A DNA stretch of 64,000 nt from Undaria pinnatifida (GCA_012845835.1 JABAKD010000019.1:11410344-11474343), one strand, 5' to 3'. Positions 34,519 to 46,896 are shown, counted from the stretch's first letter. Notes: generated by a model not told the origin, from the sequence alone. Numbers and translations are program-made.

Positions 34519-35845
34519 GACCATGACGACCGTATACAGGAACCCGGTGGGCAATATTAAGAACTAGCCGAAAATGTATCCCCGGGGCGACATGGTTGCA
34601 CCACACGCAAGTAGGACAATCTACCATCGATTGCGGCACCCTCGTCGAGAGGTCGGGAATGTCCAGGCACCGTCGACCCCCTCTGCTTCCACCCTCGCTG
34701 TTGCGCGTCCCTAAGAACAGTCACCGACACGATCGTTTCCTGGCGTGGCGGCGCGTGCTGCATGACGCTCACGGCAGCTCTCCACTAGTCCACGGACTAC
34801 TTCCACATCCGAGGTCCATCCGTAGAGGCCTGAACACCGCCAAATCCTCCATGACTTGGGCCAATGCACCGTTCTTGCTATGAGTCCACCGCTACCTGCT
34901 AGGAGGCCATCTTGGCGTCAGTTATCGGCAGGCTATCGGCGGGTTGTCTTGTTACGTATCGAGTCGATACGACGAACCCGCCCGTCATTAGTCCAGAAGC
35001 ACGTATTGTGGAATAGGGAGAGAAAGGGAGTGACAAGAAACTCGACCTCCGCGGTGCGACATTCCAGTTCATCCTCTGGCGAGGGCGTAGAACACGAAAC
35101 TTCATCTCAGCTATAAAACGCGACCGCGTAGTTTAGAGACCACCAGCCGTTGCCACGAGACCCCACATCTCGTGCTTCGTCGAAATTGTCCCGCGCCCGG
35201 TCGAAAAGCGTAGATTTACGAAGGCATATGATACCAGTATAAGTCACCCACAGCCACCCTTCGGATGTGAGCTTGACACTGCAACGTGTAGGTGAGACTC
35301 AGATGTCTGTATTAAATTTCGCCCGGAAATAACCCCAATAAGGTACACGATTGACGAGAGATAACTGGGGCAAGCAGGCGGGCAGTAGCCTTGCTGCATA
35401 GCGCTCCAGTTCTACCACAACAAAAGCCCACGGATAAAGCCAGGAACGGTTCTTAATCCCTCGTAGCATTATCACAATGCAATAATGCTCCACAGCCCGC
35501 CTGTCGGTAACGGTATTTTGTCGCCACGATAACCGGAGAGACAAGCAAGCATGAAAAACAGCGACTAAGAAAATGACTCATCAAGCGTGCGAACACTTGT
35601 AGCGCACTCAAGCCGCCCGAGCCGGGAAAAACAATACTGTAGAAACGGAATACTCAAATACTTCGCCGCACCACCGCTCCCAGCACAGCAGTAAACACCG
35701 AGACCTTGAGCTGACCATAGGCCCAGCAAACAACCGATATGCCTCCCCACTCTCTTGCCTTTAACACTGCAATCGACAGAACCTTTCCCCACAAAGGGTT
35801 GGGTTTCCACATGTTCCCACCCCCACCCTTTTCCAACAACCAAAA
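34519..35845. other. No recognisable gene
   Basis: This is intergenic sequence downstream of the pseudouridine synthase gene, which ends at 35846 on minus. No polyadenylation signal could be assigned with confidence. Confidence 0.45.
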
Positions 35846-38800
35846 TTACCGCGCACGCTGCTTTCCACCACGCGAGGCGTTGTCCCCGCGGGACATAGGC
35901 GCGCCAACTCCTTTCCGTATCCGCGCCCCCCTTCCCCTCCCCAAACTACCGCCAACACCTCCTCTACCTCCCATAGCACCACCGCCAACACTACTTCTCT
36001 CCCGGGTGCCTCTCGACACCCCAGCGTACAGTGTCGCATCACTATTCGCGCCGACTTGTCTCCTCTTGGCTGCCCCCGGCCCCGGGCCTGCTCTATCCCC
36101 GCCGCTTCCGCCGGCGCCGCCTCCTCTCCCCGGGGTGCTGCCGGCGGTGCCTTCCCATAGCCTCCTCGAGAACGCCTCCGGGATCTCTAGTCTGGCAACT
36201 CCTCCCGCCCTGACTTTCCCGAGGCTGAACGGACCGTATCGGGTTCTGGCGAGCCGGTTTACGTTTAGGCACAGATGTTTGCAGATTTTCCGGATCTGAC
36301 GGTTCTGATAGGTTTAAAATGAGGCGCCAGTTCCAGGGGGGGCGGGGGCATAAAGCAAAGGCGTTGGCGTACCATACCATGCCTGGATGGTCTTAACCAC
36401 GAAGTCGGAGTACGTCTGAGCAGGGGCAAGAGAAACGCTGCGACCGCTGTACATCGCGTTGTTGTTGGCGAGCGTTAAAAATATAAAGGGTGGTTGCAAA
36501 AAGGAGCTGCTACAGAAGGAGCTGCTACGTAGTCGTGGGCTGCGTGTACGATACTAAAAGTCAGAGCTTCACGTACTTGCCATGCGGTTGGCATCGTATG
36601 TAGCGCCATTGATGTCTCTCACCATCGCTGTTCTGACTTCCCCTGGCTTCCTACAAAAACTGACCGATACGGTTACTGGTTATGCAGTAATTAAAAAACT
36701 ATTCAAAACTACGTCAGCTATGAGTTTGACAAATTGAGGGTCGACAGCCATCTTGGCAAGCTGCGGGATACACCAGCCGCTCGTTTTTAGGCAATAAGTT
36801 GCCATGATTCGTCATTGTAAATGGCAATATCAAATGTGTACAGCAGTAGTAAAACCACATCGATAGTAGTGATGGTACCAACACTACATGTATCACCTCA
36901 AGTAGCGAACAACAACCCCGCAATGAAATGTGCGCCTAGCATAGGATCTCAGTACTGAAAGAAGCGAGGTTACACAGTGTTTGCACCTTCCATGTTACAC
37001 CACAATCAACATCCTGTGCACGAGTCTTCAAAATATTCCAGGCATTTCATCGACATTACAGCGGATCCCACCTTTCCCTCGGTGCACTCAATCGTAAGCC
37101 AGGCGTTGCGGCCCTCCCTTCCCTTGCCCCCGCCCCCCTCGACCCTAACGAACATCCCCTTGTATCGAACCCCGTCGATCGTGCACCCCGAGCGCATGGC
37201 CCTCAGCTTTTCCTCCGTTATCTGCGGGGATGAGAAAATACGGCAACAAGGAAGAGGAACTGATTACCCCTAGAACACTCCAAGAAAAACCCACCTACTC
37301 AGTTTGCGCATGGCCGTAGTCGGATGACCATAGACCCTCGCATCCCTACCATGCCGGGACGGAACACGTCGGGTTTTCACCAACCAGGCAGACATTGCTT
37401 GCACCAAGCGTGAAGCGCCGTGAGGTGTTCGGCGAGTTGTATGAAGGGTTAACTGCATCCTTCCAAGAACCGCTCGTACGACGGACTTCGGCACCTTGTG
37501 CCTACCTTCTTGCTTATGGGTGACAGCGCCAATGAGAGACTTTGTTTTCTGGTGTTGCCACTCCAGAGACAGCAATGGGTATTGATATGTAACTGCCTCG
37601 TGGGTGCTTTACCAAATTCACACTACGTGATGCGATCATTCCCCTTGTGCGGAGTTAGGGTTCTCCACCCCGCACAAAATGATCTAACTCGATAACCATC
37701 ATGGTGACCGCAAAAAAAAAAAACACACACACACACGGTACCCTGGTCGTCTAGCACACGCAGTGATTGGCATGTTTTACAGCGTCGTTGCCAACCAACG
37801 CCAACCCCATTATACATACAGTGTTTTACAGCATCGGTGCCAACCGAGGCCAACTATTATATTTCTGTTTTAAGCGGAGGGGGGTTACGGGTGTGAAGTG
37901 TTGTCGAGCTTTAACTTCAAGCATAACAGAACTGCAAGATCGAACATGTCCAATGCCCAACCCCCTGTGAAAACAGAGAGGGAGAGAGAGGGAGAGAGAG
38001 GTAGAGGCGGAGAGGGAGAGAGGGAGAGAGAGGGAGAGACGTAGAGAGGGGCAGAGAGAGAAACAGAGAGGCACATAGACAGGCAAGACAGACGGAAAGA
38101 CAGACATGAACAGTACTCACATTACCGTATACGCGGACGGAGTAGGTCCTTACGATGTTGCTGCTCGGCAACTCCATCCTGCGGGCGAGGTCGCCGTCAT
38201 TGGTAAGCAGCAACAGCCCCTCCGTGTTGAAGTCCAAGCGGCCCTGAGAGCGCACCCGCGTGAGAACATTCGCCATCGGAAGTTCGGAGGGGCGTGTTTT
38301 AGCATTATTGAAACGGGCCGGTTCGGTATTCGGTAGGGGCGTCTATGAAAGGGCCGAGTTTGAGAGTGGCGTGATTGGTGCGGGTGGATTTGGTAAGGGC
38401 AAAATCGGTACGTATGTGTTCGGTAGGGCCGTAGTTGGAAAAGGCGTGTTTGGGTACAGTGGAATACTTGGTAAGAGCGGAGTTGGTACAGGCGTGTTTG
38501 GTGGAGGGATCTTTGGTGGAGGGATGTTTGGTAGGGGGTATTTGGTATGGGGATGTGTGAAAGCGCAGGTTTTTGTAGTGGTGCGTTTGGTACGGGCATG
38601 TATGCTAGGGGCGTGTGTTGCAGTAGCAAGTTTGATAGGGGTGGGTTTTATACGGGCAATTTAAGTTAGGGGCGTGTTTGGTAGCGGGGTGTTTGGTACG
38701 TGGCGTGTTTGGTAGGGGGATGTTTTGTAGGGGGGTGTTTGCCCCCGGTTACTTCATGGGTCGCATAAACACCGAACGGCCGAGCAAAATGGGCACATAC

Positions 38801-41800
38801 ACAGGAGTGCACAAAAGAACAAATAGGTGACACCGAACATATATTGTCGAGGCCCAGGGACGGGTGGGCGGTGTACTCATCTCATGCATAGCCGTAGTCT
38901 TAAGACGATTGACTCTCGCATCCTTACGCGGTCGGGACGGAGCACGTCGGGCTTTCACCGACCAAGCAGACATCGCGCGCACCAAGCGTGAGGCACCGTG
39001 AGAAATTCGGCAAGTCGCATTAAGGGTGGGCTACATCGTACCAAGAACCACTTGTAAGGCGGACTTCCTCACCTTGTCCGTACTTTCTTGCATATCGGAT
39101 GACAAATTCGAACGAACTTAGGCCCAGACAGGGCGGGGGTATACTAAATTCAAACAAAAAGCAATCACGGAAAACCGGCACGCCATTTTTTCCAACCGTA
39201 CAGAAATCCCAACAGTCTGGTTTGTTTTTCATTCCACCTCTCTACTTCGTAGGGGTGCGGTATCGTTTTCTCTCTTGGTCATGTTCCCCTTACGTACGAG
39301 GTACGGAGTTCAGTAGTACGACGCTTCTACTTGTTTCGGTCCACACACCACGGGCATGAGCGTGTCCGGTAGCTTGAGCTTGGCGAGCCTGTCGAAAATC
39401 GTTTGCCTCCCCTGAGGGTCCTGCCGCGTCACCAGCTCGCCCCTCGTCTTGTGCACCAGCCAGAGCTTAGGCGTGTGCTCTTCTTGCCTCCCCAAAGACT
39501 GCCCCTGCTCCGAAAAGGGTGCGCGGCGAATCCGAAAAATACGCGTCGTGATGGAATGCACGGCGCAAGGTAAATTGCTGCGGGCGGGAAAAGATCGACA
39601 CAAACGATATATCATCCACAAGCAAGTATGCGCGCGATCGTACGCCCCGCCCCGTGCGATCTTCGCTGCGCACTGAGTATCCTGCTGGTGCTGCTGGCTG
39701 GCTGCTGTTCCTGCTGGTTATGCTGCTGCTGCTGACAGTAGTATTGAGGGGAGTGGAATTATGTTGGGACATGCGGTTCTCTGGGTAAACCGAGAACGGG
39801 TACGAGAGACGAGAAAAACTGGCAAAGACAGCGGAACATGCTGCAGAAGCTGATAGTATGGCAGACGTGTCAGTAAGCAAGTCCCGTTTCATAACTCAAA
39901 CAACATGGTACTAGGCCACGCAGTTGCTCCTGCGGATGATCCTTCTGCTGCCACTGCTACTGCCAATCTTGCTGCTGCTACTGTTGCTGCTGCCGCTGAA
40001 AAGGGTTGTTCCGGGTCTCGTCGTTATTTTCTGGCCAAAAGAACTCCAGGCCTGACCCGAACTACGACAGACGCCAACGGGACTCAACAGCAAAGGTAGA
40101 TTCCAAAATACTTGACGTCACCAAACAGCAGTGAGCGGTATAATATCACACCACGCGCCGTGTACAGTACTTTCAGGTGCCGTACTGTTTCAACGCGTGT
40201 TCACTCCCATGAGTCCTGCCTTACACTCCCTACCCCGCCCGCGCCAAGACGAAAAGCGAACAAAAAAAAACGAAGCGCGAAATGTGTGAAATCCGTCACC
40301 CGTTCGGATCCAAAAGCACCGACTCACGTTGACCTTGACTACGTCGCCCGCGACGACATTGAGTGCCGGAGTGCGAACTTTCACCCCGTTGACGGTAACA
40401 ACTCCCTCCTCGATCAGTCTGATGATCGTCGCCGTTTAACATCGGCCGGAATGCGTGTGATTGTGCCGCCATGGCGTTCATTAGTCGAGGGCGTTGTACA
40501 TAATTCGTACACGGTTTTCGACGACAGCAGCGGTGATGGTTTTTCCACAGACGGCCCGACGTGGGCAATTGCGGAGCGAAGAAGATGGGAGGGGGGGGAG
40601 GAGACGGGAGGGGAGGGGCGGGGGGGAGAGGAGGGGAGGGGAACGGCACAACTGTAAGAAGTCTGAAATACAAACGTGTATGTGCTAAGGTTAATGGATG
40701 TGATGCCGTGCATCGTGGGTGGCCAAAAGGGCCTGGAGGTTATTTGGGGTTGCCAAAACGGCGTAGCGGTTCGTTAGGGTTGTCGTCTAACCGCAATGAG
40801 AGGGGGGGGTCAGTGCTGCTGCTGACCATGTTGTGTTCGGTGTATGGAGGCACTGGACTTTGCCGCCACTCTCACACATACAGTAGGTCGCGCATGCATC
40901 TCCACCCCCCACCTCACAACGAGGAGTGTCGACCAACGTGCAAGAACAACATCATATAACTGAACTACGGCGAGTCAGGGACAACAAAAGATGAAACGCG
41001 GCGGCTAGATCCAGGACAACTCGGTGTCGCTTCTCGCGCCGCGTGCTACTCGTACCGGTGTGACCCACATATCCCGTAAGCCCGTTTGGATCTACAAACA
41101 ATATTCCGCACAAATTCTCACCATTTTGTTCCCCGAAACATAAGTGATTCTGAAAGGGTGAAGGCTTCGATGGTGCGCGACAAGGCATCGACGACGTGCG
41201 CACAGAGTGGAAGACAACCCGCAAGCAAAAGAAAGATTTGGCTCTAAAAGAAGCATTGCCTCACACCAGGCATCACGATCATACCATGCCACATGCATGC
41301 GGATATATTTGGAAGCAAAATCAATCGCGCCGCACGAACACACGCCAACCACCCTAACCGCAAAATAATACACCGGGTCCACCTGATACAAGACCGGGAA
41401 CAATATAAATTCTAGCACCGTTCTCACCGCTCGGCCTCACGCCTCGAGGCTATGCCCGACCTCGCTATGCGGCGAGACAGGCGCATTTCCGACGGATCCT
41501 TCGCGGATGTGCCCCCCTCGCCGACCGCCGCCGCCCCCGATTCTCCTTCCTCCACGGGCTCGACACCTTCGAAGTCCGACCCAGCCACGACAGCGTCCGC
41601 GTCTCCCCCCCCTTCCTCCCTCGATCCTACGTCAGATCCCTCCCACCTCCCCCCCTCCTCCTCCTTCTCCTCTTGTCCGCCATATTCCCCGCGCGGGTAC
41701 ACGCGGTCCAACCGGTCAGCATACAAGGAAACTATTTCACCGCCGTTTCCTAATCCTGCCGTTGCTAATCCCTTCGCTCGTATTTCCGCCACATCAATAT

Positions 41801-42230
41801 CGGCCCCGCCTGCCACAGACGGTGCTCCGCTGCCTGGCGCACAGGCGGCCCAGGAGCGACATAGCAGCAGCTGCGGCGGCAGCGGCGGCGGCAGCCGCTG
41901 CAGGGAGGGTGCAGCGGTCCTAGAGAACAGAAGGAGGCGTTCATGCGACGCATGGCTGGTCAGGAGGGCCCCTCTTCCGGGTATTCCTGACTGAAAAGCT
42001 CCGGTTGAGAAAAATAACGGTGATGCTAATTGTGATGATGATGCCGCGGAGCTAGCGAAGGTGGCGCTTCTTCTGGGTGTTCCTAGTCTCAAAACTCCAG
42101 TTGAGAACGACAAAGCTGGTGCTGATGATGATGGTGGTGGTGGTGGCAACGGTGATGACGATGCCGAGGCTGCTGCTGTGGCGGCCCCTGGACGGCAAGA
42201 GCGCCGGGCTTGACGCGCGATTGACAACAT
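35846..42230 (-). CDS. RsuA/RluB-family rRNA pseudouridine synthase (6 exons)
   Basis: Exons, in transcript order, are 42230-41428, 40418-40328, 39504-39349, 38243-38121, 37221-37072 and 36304-35846. All junctions are GT-AG and phases agree, giving about 593 aa. The S4 RNA-binding domain begins at residue 249 ([20 protein letters not shown]) and continues [14 protein letters not shown]. The catalytic domain has [20 protein letters not shown], the signature [19 protein letters not shown] with catalytic Asp354, [18 protein letters not shown] and [14 protein letters not shown]. Such enzymes convert one uridine of the large or small rRNA to pseudouridine. The first 250 residues are low-complexity, start [12 protein letters not shown] and look like a mitochondrial or plastid presequence; organelle location is inference. 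ATG at 42230 is preferred to an upstream in-frame GTG. The C-terminal 100 residues are Gly/Arg-rich. Which bacterial subtype it equals is unclear, so no symbol is given. Confidence 0.93.
37293..37830 (-). repeat. Dispersed element R6 inside intron 5
   Basis: It matches 53150-53706 in inverted orientation over more than 500 bp (shared CGTCGTTGCCAACCAACGCC, GCGGAGTTAGGGTTCTCCAC, GCTTGCACCAAGCGTGA, CATAGACCCTCGCAT). A partial copy lies at 38870-39095. There is no conserved coding frame. Two introns of one gene and one of another carry it. Confidence 0.85.
37975..38105 (+). repeat. GA-rich microsatellite in intron 4
   Basis: Repeated GAGAGGGAGA units lie directly next to the splice donor of exon 4 (intron between 38121 and 37221). 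Minus-strand open frames here are Ser/Leu/Pro artefacts. Confidence 0.85.
38318..38745 (+). repeat. G/T-rich minisatellite in intron 3
   Basis: Degenerate units of about 15-18 bp resembling GGTAGGGGCGTGTTT recur through the block. The 134-codon + frame over it (Gly/Phe/Val-rich) is a by-product. Confidence 0.8.
38870..39095 (-). repeat. Partial R6 element in intron 3
   Basis: CATAGCCGTAGTC, CTCGCATCC, GGACGGAGCACGTCGGG, CACCAAGCGTGAGGC and CCAAGAACC follow the order seen in 37293-37500 with more divergence, so this is an older or different copy. Confidence 0.75.
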
Positions 42231-42921
42231 CTGCACCGCGTCGTAGGGTGGTGTGGAGAGAGGAGACACAAGCTACTTAGTCTTCAGTGTTTACACTTAG
42301 CTGTCAAAATGTTGAAACATAAAACACGATTACAGCATCAGACACATACGTTCTTGCATTATGAGTATCCTTAGTTCTTGCGGCATTACGTTATGCCTCG
42401 TTTCAGCATTCCTTTTGGTTGTGTTTTGCTTGTTCAGTTACTACTTCATTTTACAGGTTGCTGTTGGTTGCGTTTTTCGTACCCGGTAAGTTGGCAGTTC
42501 ATTTGAATTTCGTGAAAAAAATGCGATAACTTGCGCTGTTTTTTTCTGTCTCACGGTCTGTTACCGCACTGTGTACCAGATTCCTATCTAGGATGGAGAA
42601 TCAAGAAGTACACTAGGTGTGCTCATGTCGCTGGGTAGAAACTACGAATTTCACGTGGAGACCAACTCACAGAGTATCTCGATTGGGCGGATTCACGAAA
42701 GTATCATCAAGAAAAAGCGCACGACATGGGCACCGACCGTCTCCAAAACAAAAAATTCGCTGCCAGCTTTTTATTGGCCCGATGGGCCGCTCAGTCCGTG
42801 CCTCCGGGCCGAATTATCCTTGTGCATGATCATATTATACCAGGCTTGAAGGTACGCAACCCGCGTATGACATACAACGGATATAATAGAAAGCATGCGG
42901 CCTATGTAGTAACAAAAGATA
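42231..42921. promoter_or_regulatory. Presumed upstream region of the pseudouridine synthase gene
   Basis: No gene is recognised here on either strand. The gene on minus starts at 42230, so its promoter and 5' UTR should lie in this stretch. No TATA-like or other element can be assigned reliably. Confidence 0.3.
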
Positions 42922-43663
42922 CAGTCGTCCCCGCTTGAAAGACACTCTTCTTAAGGAAACTCCCCGCTATAAAGACACATTTTTTTCCCAGAACATGGTG
43001 CCCCGCAGATGTACAATAATAATGGGGGGGTACCTTTTCCACTTTGCGGCCCCCCCCCAATTTTTTTTGCTGGGGCAGCACACTGCTGTATAATATCCAC
43101 AGCGGTCTGCTGCAGCCCGCACTACCGCGTGTGGGTATGGAGAGATTAACCCTAACCCTAACCTAGGTAACTTGCGTGTATCGTATCAGAGCTAGTTCCA
43201 ACGAACTGATGTGTCTCAGGTGTGTTCGTGATTTGTCGGGCATGATGTTCACCGTGAGGATAACGCCTTGACAATAAGAAAAGCCTGCAACAACACCAGC
43301 GCACTGCCGTACACATTACAGCAAGAGCCTGCATCAACAACAGCGCACTGCCGTACACATTACAATAGGTCGTGCTGCACTCCTTCCCGCGTTTCGGTGG
43401 TGGAGGGAAATTCAAAATGTGTAAAGTATTGGAGTGTACTACAGCAGTAGCGTTGCGGCCTTTCAAATCACGTGTCGTAGTTTTTAAGCAACACAGTTTC
43501 GTGGTCGCATTCCTGCTTCAAATGCGCGTATTTTGACATATGTTACACCTCCATTGGCCCCGGGGACGGTGAGTTAGTGGCCCCGGAATCCTAAAGACAC
43601 TTCCCCGCGTTAAAGACACTCCCAAAAAAAAAACGCGGTGTGTCTTTAAAGCGGGGTCGACTG
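42922..43663. mobile_element. TA-flanked TIR element, mariner/pogo-like MITE
   Basis: The left end is CAGTCGTCCCCGCTTGAAAG and the right end, read inward on minus, is CAGTCGACCCCGCTTTAAAG; both continue ACAC. TA dinucleotides flank both ends (42920-42921 and 43664-43665), as for Tc1/mariner-superfamily targets. Subterminal copies of CCCCGC plus AAAGACAC lie just inside each end (42960, 43603). The 742-bp interior has no transposase frame. It contains a telomere-like CCCTAACCCTAACC at 43149 and a tandem duplication (GCACTGCCGTACACATTACA, near 43301 and 43348). It is non-autonomous. Confidence 0.82.
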
Positions 43664-43665
43664 TA

Positions 43666-44987
43666 AGACGAACTGAGTTGGGTCCCCAGATGGCATCTTC
43701 GTTGACCTGCGTAGCCCGGAGTTTGATTTGCGCCATATGACAGAACACTCAACACATTAAAAGCCCAGTGCCTCCTGCTGTGTATCAAAAGAGGCGTTGC
43801 TGAGCGACATGAGCGGCGTGCCATGCGACCACCCCGCCCCTCCCCCGCACTGACTCTATAGGGGTCGGCATATAAAAACGGTGCAGTATAACCGTCGTAC
43901 GATATATAACGAATTTATATTTGTCGCGTGTACTTGGCACGAATCGTGGGATGAAGGGATGACCCTCGCTGTAATTTCCAAAAGACAATCGCAACGACGG
44001 CTGGAACGAAGCGAAGCGAGAGGGTCCGACGTAGTGGGGGGAAGACGATCGACATTGGGCCATCGGGATCATACCAGCAAAATCAAGCATAATAACACCA
44101 CGCCCAGAATAAAATACAGCAGTGGGAAAATCCCCTTGCGGAAGATCCGAGCAATTCATTCCTCGAATAGATCAGGATCTACAGTAGATAATCTACATCG
44201 CATCGCGTATCTGCCGCCATGAAATGCTGTGCTGAGTCTGCATCAATACGGTACAAACGCAACCCACCAAACACGTGCTAGATTGCACAGATCGTACGGC
44301 TCCCACCGGGTAACATGAGCTAGACCGTACAGACCTCCCCCGGAATTCCTAGATCATCAAGCAGGGATCGGTGACCAGTCCCAGGAGTGGAACAATCCAA
44401 GACCAAAAGGTTATGGTGCTCGGCATAAGTGTATGTGTGCGTTCTTCGCATTGAACTCAAATTTCCACAGTAGTACTACACTACCAATCCTCTCACAAGA
44501 AACAGGCCCAGAAAAAACCAAGCCTGACTTTTCCGGGGACACACAACAGGAAATTCCGGAGCGGTAATACTAAAGTTAGTGGGGAACACACCGTTTTCCC
44601 AGCAAAGAAATCTAGCCCAGGACCTATATCCCGGTTTCATATCTTGAGAGCCGGCGCTGTACTACAAGCTATAAATCAGCAACGCATTGCATTTGTCGGA
44701 GAAACCCATCGTTCACCCTTCACCAATAAGCACGGGCGCTCTCGGCCAATCGAGAATGTTTGCGGTCGCCCACCCACTCGTGTCTCGAGCGCAAGAATAT
44801 ATGATGGCAAGACTCTGCAGCTCCAAACAAACACACCGCCCGCACACCACCAAAAGCAAAAGCACAGGAGCATAGCATGCAAGGACACCTCGTCCGCAGC
44901 CGGTGACAGGCCGATTTTCGGGTATAATTCGCATAGCAAAGTAAACTGAGGGATTAGTTTCGTATCGCCCGCAAAAAAATCCAAGCA
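43666..44987. other. No recognisable gene
   Basis: Open frames on both strands (for example 43785-44159 and 44676-44984) lack recognisable domains. The region lies between two mobile-element areas. Confidence 0.45.
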
Positions 44988-45236
44988 TCACACACAAGCT
45001 TGCAAAATCTGAGTTGTGACAAAGTCCTCAATCTCACAGCTGCAGCTTATTCTTACGTTAATAGAAATCAAATCCCCCCCCGCCCCCTCCTTCCCGACGA
45101 CAGAGCCATCACCCGTGCGTATAAAACCGAAAACGGGATAAACGGTGTAAAAATCCGTCCAATCACCGGACAGCGTCCCGCAGCAAACTCAATCGTTCCA
45201 AGCATAAATTACAAGGTTATACCCGGGGTAGCATAA
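44988..45236 (+). repeat. Diverged E1 copy with open frame
   Basis: ACACAAGCTTGCAAAATCTGA corresponds to the E1 leader; the start ATG has become CTG. The frame then reads SCDKVLNLTAAAYSYVN against [18 protein letters not shown] of other copies and stays open to 45236. Residue changes are mostly conservative, although the DNA has diverged. It is listed as a repeat because translation is unsupported. Confidence 0.5.
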
Positions 45237-45267
45237 AATTTTATCTACACATTACACAGTGGGTATC

Positions 45268-45445
45268 ACTCCATAGTGCCTGTTGAATAATGCCTACGGC
45301 CGGTATAGTGCCTAAAAAAGCGCTTGGCGCGGCTGAAACCCTGTGCGCTAGTGCCAGTATCGGTACTATGCCCACTAGTATACAGTCGGTGCTGGTGTCC
45401 CGTATACTGCCGGCCTTATTGGCTAGCATGTATCGGCGGTATAAG
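45268..45445. mobile_element. MITE family M1, copy 1
   Basis: It begins ATAGTGCCTGTTGAATAATG and ends near GTATCGGCGGTATA. It shares the internal words GGTATAGTGCC and TGTCCCGTATACTGCCGG with the next copies. The ends are diverged inverted repeats (TATAGTGCCGGT at one side, ACCGGCACTATA at the other in better copies). There is no coding. Confidence 0.7.
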
Positions 45446-45671
45446 GACACAGACCATCACTACTGTGCTGCTGCACGTTTGGAGGTCTACAGCTGTACTC
45501 TCGGGAGCAAGGTCTTCCGGGAGGAACAATCGTTGGCTCTATTAGCCGCACCTTCCCCAAGCCACCGCACCGTCAAACGCACGTAATCACAAGAAAGACA
45601 AAAAAATATCACCATACCATGGGCGGGAGACTAAGGACAGTTTGGAACTCGATTCAGCACAGTGGGGACCT

Positions 45672-45842
45672 CCCAATAGTGCCGGCTGAATAGTGCCCGC
45701 TGCCGGTATAGTGCCGGTGAAATCGCTTGGCACGACTGGGAACCGTCATACGACTAGTACGAGTATCGGCATCTTACACAACAGTGCTCAAGTCCCGTAT
45801 ACTGCCGGTATTGTTGGCTGGCACGCACCGGCACTAGAGGGA
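45672..45842. mobile_element. MITE family M1, copy 2
   Basis: It starts CAATAGTGCCGGCTGAATAG and ends GCACCGGCACTAGAGGG. The interior GTGAAATCGCTTGGCAC, CCCGTATACTGCCGGTATTG and TTGGCTGGCAC defines the family. Confidence 0.8.
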
Positions 45843-46258
45843 GACCACCACTGCTGTACACCATAGGGTCCCTCAAATTCCGTCCAGAGTGGTAAATACG
45901 AAGCATGTGTAATGAAACTGCCTCACTGTGGAGAATAGTAAGCCCTCCACAACCCCCGGAGGCAACTCCAAGAACACACCACGGGGACCAAAAATGTCAG
46001 GAGACACGTCAAGCAAGGGAGAACGTGCGCCGTCAAGGGTATAGGACCGAGTGGTCCACACTAAAACCTAGCAGTTTGGTGTCAGGCAAGCCAACTGTTT
46101 TCGCTATCTGTCACGGGGTGAAAGCGCTGTCTCCCGGCGTCCTTGACCGGGATCCTCTCCTAGCACCCGGAACCGAAAGAAGAGCCACCTGCTTGGCTAC
46201 TCCGACTAAAGGATGCCAACAGCACACAGCACAGACTTTCTCTCTAACACACTAGGGG

Positions 46259-46350
46259 CCCCGCCTCAGTAGTGCCGGTCGAGCAGTGCCGGTTGCCGCG
46301 GTTGCCGCGGCAGTGATGGGGATATTTACATACCGGCACTCCTGAGGGAC
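46259..46350. mobile_element. MITE family M1, short copy
   Basis: CAGTAGTGCCGGTCGAGCAG is at one end and ATACCGGCACTCCTGAGGG at the other. The interior is deleted and carries a duplicated GCCGCGGTT. Confidence 0.6.
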
Positions 46351-46667
46351 CCCAATATTATCCACCTAACCGTGGAGGGGTATCTCCTTGCCTGAACAGT
46401 GTGGAAGAAAAGTAGTCCCGGTGCAGCGGGGGGCAGTAGCTTATGCAAGTCGGTTACCAACTAGCTACCTGTACTCTGCCGCATGCTTCGCTTCTCGCAG
46501 TACCCGTCGCGTCCAAGTTCAAGTTCAACCTTACAAGTATTTTCTCTATCAGTTACGTAAATGGCCCCGAACCAACACGCCTTCCAAATGTTAAACTTAA
46601 ACACCGTTCCACAAAATCCAGATTTCTTGCGTTCAATCTTTCGCTTGAATACCGTCACTGCCCTCTA

Positions 46668-46786
46668 TAGTGCCTGTGAAATCGCTTGGCAAGGCTTCAA
46701 GTCTCTATGGTAACCCTGTTCCCAATAGTGCCTGCGCCCTGAATAGTGCCGATATGTTGGGCTGGCACGTACCGGCACTATCGGGA
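46668..46786. mobile_element. MITE family M1, deleted copy
   Basis: It starts CTATAGTGCCTGTGAAATCG, already in the interior of the other copies, and ends GGCTGGCACGTACCGGCACT. A secondary AATAGTGCC motif lies inside. Confidence 0.65.
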
Positions 46787-46896
46787 GCCCCCCAATGTAG
46801 CGGGATACCACTACCACTTCACTTGGGACCTCTTAACACCCTAATCAACGGGAGCTACGTACTCCACAACAATACAGCAGTACCGTGGGGGTCTCC

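Noticed and set aside
38260-38664. Gly/Phe-rich 134-codon protein on plus
   Set aside because: It is a by-product of the minisatellite in intron 3 of the minus-strand gene.
41452-41994. 180- and 138-codon plus-strand frames
   Set aside because: They are antisense shadows of exon 1 of the pseudouridine synthase gene, whose minus frame carries the S4 domain.
42231-42269. Upstream in-frame GTG as start of the pseudouridine synthase
   Set aside because: A nuclear eukaryotic gene is expected to start with ATG; the ATG at 42230 is followed directly by a presequence-like segment.
43176-43200. ATCAGAGC-like primer-binding motif suggesting an LTR element
   Set aside because: It lies inside the TIR element, with no LTR or coding around it; an 8-bp match is expected by chance in 64 kb.
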